From assembly GCF_037325665.1 (NCBI RefSeq), contig NC_090246.1, positions 93,532,499 to 93,596,498 on the forward strand: a DNA stretch of 64,000 bases. Reading direction: 5' to 3'. Shown one piece after another: positions 1 through 58,325 of the stretch. The position numbers were made by a program, and so were the translations under genes. The notes under the pieces were generated by a model that saw nothing but the letters and a program-made list of their open reading frames with translations, was not told the DNA's origin and did no database searches. The DNA comes from Littorina saxatilis (lineage: Eukaryota; Mollusca; Gastropoda; Littorinimorpha; Littorinidae). Numbering within the stretch: the stretch's first letter is position 1; every line of letters begins with the position of its first letter.

Positions 1-899
1 AGAGACAGGGCTGGAAGAACAAACTCAACAAACAAACAAACAAATTGTTGGTATCAATTTTCCAAGAAGAATGCATCCTAATTGGAACCCTTGTGGGCCA
101 GGCACACCTAGTGATTTTCCTACAGATTGCCCGGTCACAAGGTGTAATGAATGCATAACTCCATCGTAGAACAGGCTACAATTGCGTTGCATGAAATGTT
201 GTCGAAGCTTTGGAGAAAAGAGTGTGTTCAATTTTTTACGATGCAGTCACAAGTTAAGACACTCTCAACCAATATGAATGCGTCGTTCGTTGAGACCTTC
301 ATATTGTGACTTGAAAAAATGGCAGATAACATCGAACAGCATCTCTTTGACAATTCAAACCTTTGAATTCTGCACTCAGATTCTAAGGAAACATTTTAGG
401 TGTGTACTATGGCAGAGAACCCTCTGATACAAATCCCAGCCTAATATATAACCCGTTAAAGCCTTTTGTTGATTTTTTGGGGGAAAGGGTGAGAGCGATG
501 TTTGAACTTTGCCAGAGGGAATAAAACCTGCTTCGGCAAAAAGCGCCTGTTCGCGCCAAATGAATTTTAGCGCTGTGTCAGATAACTAATTACGAGTCAA
601 TTGGCGAGTGCCTCACATGTTACGGATTTTACGATTGAATCATAATCTGTGACCATGGCTTTAGGCCCCGCCCCCCTCAGACCCAATTTCCTTGTTCATC
701 CACACATATATTAACACTAGATTCGTAATGTTTCCACACTGATTCAAAGAAAAAGAAACTAACCAAGAACCTCACATGGTGAATTAACTTGTTTATGGGG
801 ATCAAGGAGGAGATTAAGTTTACTAACCATATTTATATCGCATTTTGTTTAATTTTGTCCTCAACTGTACATAACAATTCTGACCTCTTTTATATAATA
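1..899. other. noncoding, nothing recognised
   Basis: No exon with fitting splice signals and no recognisable repeat. The short open frames here lack codon or domain support. Confidence 0.5.
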
Positions 900-1073
900 C
901 AGTGGAACCCCCCTTTTAAGACCTCCGCAAATCTGAGATTATACGGTCTTAAAAAGGAGGGAGTCTTAAAATGGGGGTAATTTTACAGAGGCTATGAACA
1001 GAAAGTCTGAGGAAACAAGGTCTTAAAAAGGAGGGAGTCTTAAATTGGGGGGTCTTAAAAGGGGGTTCCACTG
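900..1073. mobile_element. CAGTGGAACC-type MITE, complete copy
   Basis: The ends are CAGTGGAACCCCCCTTTTAA and its inverse, ending GGGGGTTCCACTG, with TA on both sides. The inside is built of inverted GGTCTTAAAA/AGGGAGGGAGTCTTAA blocks. CAGT ends with a TA duplication fit a Tc1/mariner- or pogo-type non-autonomous element; no transposase is present. At least nine more copies or fragments lie in this window. Confidence 0.8.
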
Positions 1074-1548
1074 TAGTATATGTACCCTTTAACTGACCCA
1101 ACCTCCACTCGTACCCCAACTTGTCATTGATTGATTTGAATTTCTTACCATGGTCATTTTCCCCCCAATAGATCTGCCTTTTTTTCTCTCCTTTTTCTGT
1201 CCATAATTTTTCTGTTCTTTTTACTAGTTGTATTTTAATATAGAATCCTCAGTCTAATTTTACTTTTCTCCTGGCTAACGTTCCCTTTAATTTCAGGACG
1301 GTGCTTGAGGCTGCTGTTGGTTTTGAGGAACTGATTTGCACGTTCAGTTTCAGAGGGCAAAAGCAGCAGAAATCAGAAACTACCTGTTCTTAATTCTACC
1401 TTATTCCTCCTAATGAGTGTTGATTTAGACTAATCTGTGTGAATCTTTTCCCTCTTTTTCTGTTTTCCTCTGTCGTTGAATCTTCAAAAAAACAAAACAA
1501 AACAAAAACGCTTGTTCTGGAACAAATTACCCACCTGACCACCTGTAG

Positions 1549-1689
1549 TGCCGTGTGGTGTGAAAGTGCGTGTCCTGCGTTCTGCCCGGTCTTCCTCCTC
1601 CTCTGGACCTTCATCCTTCCGCACCTTCTCTAACTGGACCAGCGTCTGTTCGTATTGGTTTCAACTCACTGAGTGTAACAATACCAATG
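1549..1689 (+). CDS. PKD1: possible upstream exon of the PKD1-type gene
   Basis: An open stretch follows CTGTAG at 1548 and ends at a strong donor, ATG|GTAAGT, at 1690. It ends in phase 1, which is what the WSC exon at 8695 needs. The peptide includes FSNWTSVCSYWF and ends in ECNNTN, so it is Cys-containing and extracellular-looking. No domain is recognised and the acceptor is weak. The 7-kb intron that follows is plausible for this gene. It could instead be a chance open stretch. Confidence 0.35.
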
Positions 1690-2024
1690 GTAAGTTCTCT
1701 CCTGTAGATCTATACTTGTGTGCTCAACTTTGAGGCCAGTGTAGTAGGAATGTGTGTGATAGTAGATGATGCTATACAGTAAAACCTGCGAGAAAAGGAC
1801 GCTCTTGGGGAGCCTTGCCACTGTCCTTTGTAGCAAGGTGTCCTTTCTTATGAATATGAATGCGCCAACATTTTTTTGTAGTTGTTTGTAGACCTGCATG
1901 TGTACGCAACATTCTGTTGTGGGATAAGTATTGATATGTCTGTCTTTATATGTCTTGTTACTGTTTCTGTCTCTCCCCCTCTGTCTCTTTCTGTCTGTCT
2001 CTTTTTTAAGGTCATATATTGTAC

Positions 2025-2180
2025 TACGTTGCAAGCCCCTGGAGCAATTTTTTGATTAGTGCTTTTGTGAACAAGAAACAATTAACAAGTGGCTCTATCC
2101 CATTTCCCCCCCTTTCCCCGTCGCGATATAACCTTCGTGGTTGAAAACGACGTTAAACACCAAATAAAGAAAGAAAGAAA
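2025..2180 (+). mobile_element. SINE 3' part (mollusc-type tail)
   Basis: It ends in GTTGAAAACGACGTTAAACA followed by CCAAATAAAG and (AAAG)n. I recognise this tail from tRNA-derived SINEs of molluscs (from memory, not searched). The tRNA head is missing, so it is a 5'-truncated copy. Confidence 0.65.
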
Positions 2181-2707
2181 GTCTGTCTCTTTTTGTGATT
2201 TTTATGAGTTGTTGCTTTTTGGGGGGCGGGGTGGGTGCATCTAGGGTTAGGTGGCGGTTGTTTTCTCACTGATGTTAGTTGCTTATTAGTGGCTTTAAAT
2301 GTGTATAGAACAGCAGATGTTGGTTGTACTAGCTGTTATAACATAACTTTTATAGATGTACATATGCTATGATGCATCTTTTTTAAGATCAAATCAAATC
2401 AGATCCATCAAATTGATCAGATCAATCAAAGCGGTTTGGTTAATTACAGGCACACTTTTAGGCTTGAATTTTGTGTGTGTGTCTTTGTTGGGTACATGTA
2501 CTGCTTTATAATGTATTTATGCCATGTGTTCATGTTTGCTGTTGTAAAATATCTGAATGGAAACGTTAATTTCAAATTCAGACAAACACTTATGTATTTA
2601 ATATTCATATGATGAAAAAACATACCATCTTGATCCTGCTATAGAATTCATTGTTATAACAAAGACGTGAGCTTTGTTGGTTTCGGCTTCTTTCGCCTAA
2701 TAGTAAT

Positions 2708-3032
2708 GCTGATGGGGTCTATGTCGACCAAAAGAGTGGGATTCCCTGAAGGTGGAGTTCCTGGAGGGGGATTCCCTGTATACAGGGAATACCACAGGAT
2801 TTAGTTCCTGTAGCGTGTCGCTGATATCGCTGAAAGTCACGTGATGCTTGGCGACATCGGTAAAATTTGATGTTTTTCAATCTTTTTTGATATTTCTTAG
2901 AAATTCGAGTATGGTTTGCAAGTTTTATTGAAAAACTCCAACCTGTGGGATTCCCTGTATACAGGGAATCCCCCTCCAGGAACTCCACCTACAGGGAATC
3001 CCACTCTTTTGGTCGACATAGACCCCATCAGC
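2708..3032. mobile_element. long-arm fold-back element with 9-bp target duplication
   Basis: Two inverted arms of 91 bp (2708-2798 and 2942-3032) match at all but two positions I can see, and enclose about 143 bp. The direct repeat AATAGTAAT flanks both sides (2699-2707, 3033-3041). Each arm also holds a short palindrome, TTCCCTGTATACAGGGAA. Long near-perfect arms with a 9-bp duplication fit a Mutator-like (MULE) non-autonomous element. Confidence 0.8.
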
Positions 3033-3342
3033 AATAGTAATGCACTGAACACCTTTTATAAAGACCCTGTTTCACTGTATGTAAATGGGTTGCTTTCTAT
3101 CAGCTGCAGACCAGGCATATGATTTATGCTTCTGAAAACACTGCAATCACAGGCACAAGCAGTGTGTATATATTGTTACAGAATTTGCATGCTGAATAAA
3201 GTTATCATGTTCCAAAGTAAACTTGTATATATATACGGTACCCTGATGTAGTATTGTTACAGAAGGTGCATACAGAATTACGTTGACCTATATACCAGAA
3301 TCAGTGTGTATGCACTCTAATATAGTTCTAGAACAGAATGTG

Positions 3343-3797
3343 CAGGGTTCGTACAGGTGCTTGAAATCCTTGAAAGTGCTTGAATATGGAGGGCTCAGTT
3401 TCAAGGCCTTGAAAGTGCTTAAAAAATTGGCAAGATCCTTGAAAGTCCTTAAAAGCTCTAATGCTGCAAACTGATTACACAACAACCACCCACAATAAAC
3501 AATTGCAATGATTTATTGTTTGATAACCTCAAAGAAAAAGTTTCCCACAGTCCCTTTTGAGTCTGTCTGCTTCAAAACCATTGTCTGCTACAAATCTGTT
3601 GCCTTTGATAAAAATTAAATCATTAGTTTTTGAACATCCAATGATAAAAATCGGCGTACAGGAAGGGGGTATAATAACCAGCGAGTGTTTCATTGCGAGA
3701 TCTGAAGGTAAGAGGGTGCTTGATTTTCTCTTTAGAAGGTCTTGAAAGTCCTTGAAAAGTCCTGGAATTCTAGAACAAAAAAACTGTATGAACCCTG
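3343..3797. mobile_element. hAT-like MITE (CAGGGTTCGTACAG ends)
   Basis: The terminal inverted repeats are CAGGGTTCGTACAG and CTGTATGAACCCTG, with one mismatch. The inside near both ends is rich in CTTGAAAGTCCTTGAAA-type motifs. Ends starting CAGGG suggest hAT. No clear 8-bp target duplication is visible. There is no transposase. Confidence 0.65.
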
Positions 3798-6700
3798 AAT
3801 TTGGATACTGAAGAAAATTCTCATATTCCAGAGTAAATGCGTATACCCTAAAAATAGAATTGTTACAGAACGTGCATTACTGAACAAAGGAATCATATTC
3901 CCGAATCAGCACAAAGAGTGGATGAAAGTCATACTGCAATTCCAACATTTACCCTCTGCAATTTCCTGGAGGACTCATGAACAACTTTTGCACACTGCCA
4001 TGTTCTTAAGGAGCATTAATTTCCTTGAGACTCCTGTAGTGTACGGAGAGTTCCTAGCGGGTCAGTGGCCCTTGTGTACATTTCTTAATCCCAGCAAATG
4101 GACGGGGTTGCATAAATATTTGTGGCTAATTGGAATACGAAGTGGGATTTCATGACGAATTATTTTGCTTGCCTGTTGGATAAGTGAATTACAAGCTACT
4201 TGTTTAAATAGGAAGACTGTTCACCTTGACCGTTTAGCTTCACACTTTCTATCTTATTTTCTTATTCTGGGATAAGTATAAGAATATCCCCCCCCCCCCC
4301 CCTTCACAAAAAATTGCCCTGCATGTTTTGTTTGTAGAGAAACACTTAATTTTGTGTGGTTTTAAATGCCACTGTTGTAAGAAGATCCATATACATACGG
4401 ACAATTAACATGAAGGGTTCAGTCTTACGTCCTACAGACTTTGTAAGAACAACTTCATTTCGGAACAAACGAGAAAGATCAGGACGGGAGTCTCGATCAT
4501 TTCCCAGAGTCGGCGCAGAAGAGAACGCTTTCTAAAGCTGATCAATTATGGCTGTGAAAATAGCTTGCCAATATCTGGACTGCGGGACTGTTTGCACAGT
4601 CCCACCGCACGAACAGCTTTCTTTTCTTGCTTGATCAAGTGGAGTTAGATAAGGTGATTTGGGGGTGTTTTGCCGGATCCCCCAGTACTGATCCCCCCCC
4701 CCCTCCCTTTTGCCTTCACCACCCACCCTAGCTGCAGTTCAATCCCAGCCAGAAACTGTTTAAACAAACCTAGAGAAGGTGCGGCCTAATCTGCTACTAG
4801 TGTACAAAAAAGAAGAAATGTTTGTGTCTAGTCTGAGTTACAGATTAAATTTATCTTTCAGGTTTTGTCAGTTCATTGTTCACGTTCTACACTTAGACTG
4901 AAAAGAAACAATGTTTTTCACTGAGTGAAAAGTCCAGATGAAACATTTCTTTTCAATATGTACACTGTTTATTGGCAATGTGCTGTATTATCAGTGGTTC
5001 CCCCACCGGCCAGTCTGCAGGAAAGGAGAAATATTATGTCATTCTGAAGACAATTCCACATTGAACATTTATTTTAAAGTTTTACTTAAACCAGCTTGCA
5101 CACAGGAAAGGAATAAGATTGGTCTCCCATCTGAGTTGCACCTCTAGAAAAATATATCTTTCAGAAGCCTAAATAGATATTTTCCAGAAGCCTGGGTGAA
5201 TATTTCTTTCAGATTTGTGATCAAAGCTTTTACGCCTTAAGAGAGGTCCTTATGAGAGCCGCTTTGTGATCATTTTAAACCTGAGAAGGATTATGTAAAA
5301 TTCACTGTACCTTAATTAATACACCTTTGCCATGGTTCAATCAAGTATGCTGCATGAGCGTAATGATTAATGACATTATTGTAAGTAGTTTATCTCAACA
5401 CAACTTGCTCTTATGAGGTCTTTATTTATTACTGTAATACATTGTAACTGTAAGAAATAATCCCAAATACTAAGTTATGTGACGTTAGGAAGTTCCCGTG
5501 CTTTACATGCAGTAGTACATATATTACAGTAGAACCCCTTTTTAATATACAATGTTCTTTGCATAATTGGTCTGATATGAATGAGCTGACTGCTGTCAAA
5601 GAAAAAAGAACAAACCAAAAGTCGTAGGGAAGTGCAGTGTTTTTGTTGTTGTTCTTCTTGTTTTTATAATGAGATTATGAAACAGATATACCCATATGAA
5701 CTGAGTTAACAAATGTGAATACAGTATCACAGCCCTCATCCTACCCTCCACATCTTGTCAACTCCCCTGACAAGAGGTGAAATGAAGAAAAGATCATACT
5801 TGTAATTATATGGGAGAGGAGGGGAAAGAAATCTGTGTGTGTGTGTGTGTGTCCGTGTGTGTCCGTCTGTGAATGTGCGTCTGTGTCTGTCTCTCTCTGT
5901 CTCTCTCTGTCTGCCTGTCTGTAGGGCCTACCTGTGAGTGTAAGTGAGAAAGTGTCTGTGTGTATGAGTGATTGTTTGTATGTATATGTCGCAGTAATTT
6001 GTACACGAGCCTTCAGGACAGTTTCGTCAAGACTCGATCTTTACCTAATCTTGTGTGTCACTTTGGAAGGGCGCCTGTGCAAACACAAATTCCTGGCAGC
6101 TCTTACACGCACAATTTAACTGAAGTGTATGATCAGCACTTCTAGGTGCATAACTGCATGAAATCAGATTTTTATTCGAAAGGCATCACATGCCAAAGCT
6201 GCAGCCTTTCGTTATACGGTGCCTATATATATCAACATAATTTTTGGCATTTTGACAGGTGAAACGGTTGTTGTCAAGAATTAGTAGGACTATCGATATG
6301 CTTAATTTCCAGTAAATACTAATTACCTGAAATGTCAGTGTACAGCAGTTCATGATGCATGAAACAGGTGGGGAGGGAGAGGGTGTGTGGAGACCAAGGG
6401 GAATACAATTGGTGCGGTCAGCATTGTGTTAGCAGTGGTGGTTGTGACGGTGGAGTGTGTGTGTGTGTGGGGGGATGTGTGTGTGGAAGGGGGAGAAAAG
6501 AGTTGGCAACCAAAGACAAGTTGAAACGTCAAACAGCAAATTGCTGCCTTTAAAGATGTGTGAATACTTTAAAAACCAACAAAGAGAGAAGATGCTGTAC
6601 AGGAATATAGTGAAACTTTTTTTCAAATGCAGTGAAAAGCACTGCATCATGTACCTTTAAAAGTAAAACATTTGTGAGACAATTAGCACATTAATTACAT

Positions 6701-6806
6701 GTATTAACAAAGTAAAGGTGAAAACAAACCACATTTTTACAGCTTCACTCACTCTTCTATAGTATAGCAACAGCTGAGTTGTAAAAAGTTCCTGCAGTGT
6801 TATGAA
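3798..6806. other. intronic or intergenic DNA with simple repeats only
   Basis: A poly-C run near 4290, a (GT)n/(TCTG)n patch at 5835-5925 and another GT-rich patch near 6450. No exon or defined transposon was recognised. Confidence 0.5.
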
Positions 6807-6810
6807 TTAA

Positions 6811-7053
6811 CACTTTCTACCCCACCTATGTTGACCAAGTTTTTTTTTAGCCGAGACCAGCTGTGCTGCAGCAGCTGGGTCACTCAGAATTGTAGTAACT
6901 GTGTAGAAACTGTATCAACTCGATGGAATGCAGGCGTTAGATCGACGTTACAGGAAGCGACTGAAGTGACTGTGTGTACGGATAGATAGATAGATAGGTC
7001 AGATAGAGCCATATGTGTGGGTACGGATATATCCGTACCTGGGAGACAATGAG
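6811..7053. mobile_element. piggyBac-like MITE flanked by TTAA
   Basis: TTAA sits at 6807-6810 and 7054-7057. The ends CACTTTCTACC and GTCTCCCAG..GAG resemble each other in inverted order. It shares its ends and inner blocks (GACCAGCTGTGCTGCAGCAG, TACGGATATATCCGTACCTG) with the longer copy at 30635-31122, of which it looks like a further-deleted form. Confidence 0.75.
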
Positions 7054-7204
7054 TTAAGAAATTGCCTGCTAAGAGGTGAATGAATTTTTTCTGTTTATTT
7101 CCAAAAATAATTAATTTTGCTGCTTGGCAACAATTAATGTCTGGCTTTTTGTACTTGCATTATATGCATTGCTGGGTTAAAATGTACAAGAGTTCTTTTG
7201 TCCA

Positions 7205-7750
7205 GGGCTGAGGTGCACGAAGCACAACTGGGTGCCACCCAACTGGGTGCAAACACACTGCGGGGTCTGATCGGTTGAAATCACAACGGGCGGGGATGTA
7301 GCTCAGTCGGTAGCGCGCTGGATTTGTATCCAGTTGGCCGCTGTCAGCGTGAGTTCGTCCCCACGTTCGGCGAGAGATTTATTTCTCAGAGTCAACTTTG
7401 TGTGCAGACTCTCCTCGGTGTTCGAACACCCCCGTGTGTACACGCAAGCACAAGACCAAGTGCGCACGAAAAAGATCCTGTAATCCATGTCAGAGTTCGG
7501 TGGGTTATGGAAACACGAAAATACCCCGCATGCTTCCTCCGAAAACGGCGTATGGCTGCCTAAATGGTGGGGTAAAAAACGGTCATACACGTAAAATTCC
7601 ACTCGTGCAAAAAACACGAGTGTACGTGGGAGTTTCAGCCCACGAACGCAGAAGAAGAAGAAGAAGAAATCAAAACAAATCTCAATTTCAACGGCGTCTG
7701 CATACCACCAATTTGAGTGGCACCCAGTTTCACTTCGTGCACCTCAGCCC
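7205..7750. mobile_element. fold-back element carrying a SINE
   Basis: The outer arms GGGCTGAGGTGCACGAAG... (7205) and ...CTTCGTGCACCTCAGCCC (to 7750) are inverted repeats. They stay similar for about 65 bp inward, with more mismatches near the centre. A complete SINE (7288-7665) sits where the two arms meet. No clear target duplication was seen around the outer element. Confidence 0.75.
7288..7665 (+). mobile_element. tRNA-derived SINE with (GAA)n tail
   Basis: The head GGGGATGTAGCTCAGTCGGT (box A) and GAGTTCGTCCCC (degenerate box B) fold like a tRNA. The body has CGTATGGCTGCCTAAATGG and a CACTCGTGCAAAA segment, and the tail is (GAA)n. The direct repeat GAAATCAMAAC (7277-7287, 7666-7676) is the target duplication. 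Fragments of the same family are at 24750-24832 and 27365-27480. Confidence 0.85.
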
Positions 7751-8086
7751 CGGTTGATTAGTTAACCTACGTTGTAAAAAAAACCTGTACATTATGGTTG
7801 GTAAGAATTAATGCTGTGTTGTAGTCAGTGCTTTACAAGTTGAGGGGTTGGAAATCTTTTGCTTTGCCTGTTTGATGTACTCATCTTGGCAGTTTCATGT
7901 TGAAAAAAAACAAAACAAACAATGTGTACATGTGAAGGTGTGTGGGAAATATTTGTAATGTGATTACTCGGCTGTGAAACCCAACTCCTGTGATATGAGA
8001 GGGTAAATTTACATAGTGCAATATCATATTTGATTGTATCCCTTTTATGTTTTATGTTTTATGTGTGTCGTCCTATACAATTGTTG

Positions 8087-8190
8087 TTATAATCGTTTAC
8101 AGGCAGACAGGGTGTGCCGAAGAAAAATTTCCATTTTTATGTAATATTTTAATGGACAATAAAGTGCTGTTATTGTTATTGTTATTGTTA
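8087..8190 (+). mobile_element. possible LINE 3' end
   Basis: The sequence ends in GGACAATAAAGTGCTG followed by (TTATTG)n, a tail shape common at LINE 3' ends. No coding part is present. Low certainty. Confidence 0.35.
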
Positions 8191-8694
8191 AGGTAGTGGT
8201 ACAGGTTACAATGCTTTTTTCTGTTATTTCCCAGTCAATGTTTTCAGATTTGTTACAAATGTAGGACGTCACAGGAGCTGCTCATTATTGTCTTTCTTGA
8301 TTTTCTTCTTTTTTGTTGTCGATGTCTTATACAATGTTCACAGTTAAAAGACACAGAAACCATTCAGCTTCTACTCTAATTCTGTAGCCATTGTCATTCC
8401 TTCTTCTTCTTGTCGTTCGCTGTTAGATCGTCAGTCCGGACTGCAGGGCGAAACGTGCTCACGTGCAAAACGTGCTGCGGAGTAATTTGAAGTTACCGAT
8501 TCTTCTGTAATACTTAGGTCCTAGTCATAGCTACAAATTGATCTTTTCTGTTATCTTCAGACTGGTTCATTAGCTGCAATTCGCAAACCAACACGAACTC
8601 TCTAGTTTTGATTTTATAGGCTCCTGAGTACATGTCTGTTGTTACAAAAAATGATGAAGTCACTGAGTAAAATGTTGCTTTGTGACTTCTATAG

Positions 8695-57106
<48,412 letters not shown>

Positions 57107-57136
57107 GTTTGTGCACACATTGACAAATGTCCTTAA

Positions 57137-57500
57137 GGCCAAAAAAAAATAATTGTCTGTTTCTGGTCACCCGACCGACCCTAAATTTCGGCGCCGACCC
57201 TAAACTTTTTTTTTTCAAACTCAAAATTTTTTATTTTTTTTTGGTGGTAAAGGACAGGGTGAGAAAATGAACAACAAAAACGTGTGAAAACAAAAGTCCG
57301 CTGACGATTTGTAAATGTGTTGAGTGTCTTGTCTCTATGTATAGTGAATCCAGTCTCTTTGCGCGATTTTTAAAGTTAGTTTTATTGGTCTACATTTGGG
57401 GTAAAAAAATAAAAAATAAAAAAAATAAAAAATCCCTACCTACCGACCCTATTTTTTTTAGCCATGTTACCAGAAACAGACAATTTTTTTTTGTTGTGCC
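57137..57500. mobile_element. Harbinger-like MITE
   Basis: The inverted ends GGCC(A)nTAATTGTCTGTTTCTGGT and its complement to GTGCC, about 30 bp, are flanked by TAA. GGC ends and a 3-bp TAA duplication fit PIF/Harbinger. It has CCGACCCTA motifs at both inner sides and no transposase. It lies 30 bp after the last exon in the window. Confidence 0.65.
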
Positions 57501-57767
57501 TAATCAAAACACAAGAATGATAATGTGAAAGGATGACGCAGTAGTCCTCCTTTGTCACAGGCAGTTGCACTGCATTGATGGAGTTGTGTTAAATTGTCTT
57601 CTATGAATCACAGGGATAAAGAGTTGTGTTGATGTGTAACGAATGTTTTACTAACTTACATGGTTAATTTGTTAACTCCTGGGACTGAAACGTGCTCTTA
57701 ACGTCTCGGCTCTGCTGTTTGTCTCGGCTCTGCTGAAGTGGAAGGTCAGCTTTTCCTAAAACGTAAA

Positions 57768-57888
57768 GACGGTCGCAGTGGCATGGTGGTAAGACGTCGG
57801 CCTCCTAATCGGAAGGTCGTGTGTTTAAAATCCCGGTCGCTGCCGCCTGGTGGGTTAAAAGTGGAGATTTTTCCGAGCTACCAGGTCA
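57768..57888 (+). mobile_element. SINE head cut by the second DIRS element
   Basis: CGGTCGCAGTGGCATGGTGG resembles box A; AAGGTCGTGTGTTTAAAATC resembles a degenerate box B. A CTGCCGCCTGGTGGGTTAAA body follows. The SINE stops abruptly at CAGGTC, where the DIRS left end starts. Confidence 0.7.
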
Positions 57889-58325
57889 ATTTAATCACAT
57901 ATTCTTACTCCAATTCTTATGAATGCATTGACTTTAGTCCCACATGCTAGATGTCGAAAAACCTCTCAAATTACCTGCCCTTAGTAGGGTGGTAACCAAG
58001 CTAAAAGCGACGCCATAGCCGTTGCTATGGCCTGACCTTGCTCGGTTACCCATAACACCCTGCGCACCACGTGAGCGCTAGCATCCGTCATGTTCATTCT
58101 CGACTTTCGACAACACACGGTGGACGTGTCCGAATTTCGCTCTCACTTTTGGCCTTCACATGCCTGCTCGTCCGTGAGACTAGCCGGTTCTTGGGGGTCT
58201 ACCTGTCCGTCTACCTTTTGGTGAGATCTTTCCTTTTTACGTTTGGAATGTAAATGTTGATAGCTTTGTTTTGAACACGCACGCAGATAATTTTGTTCTG
58301 GGTGACTGTTTTCGCCGGTCTTAAA

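Noticed and set aside
1297-1547. Exon start at TTTCAG near 1297
   Set aside because: The frame needed for the donor at 1690 has a stop at 1536, so an exon beginning at 1297 cannot join it.
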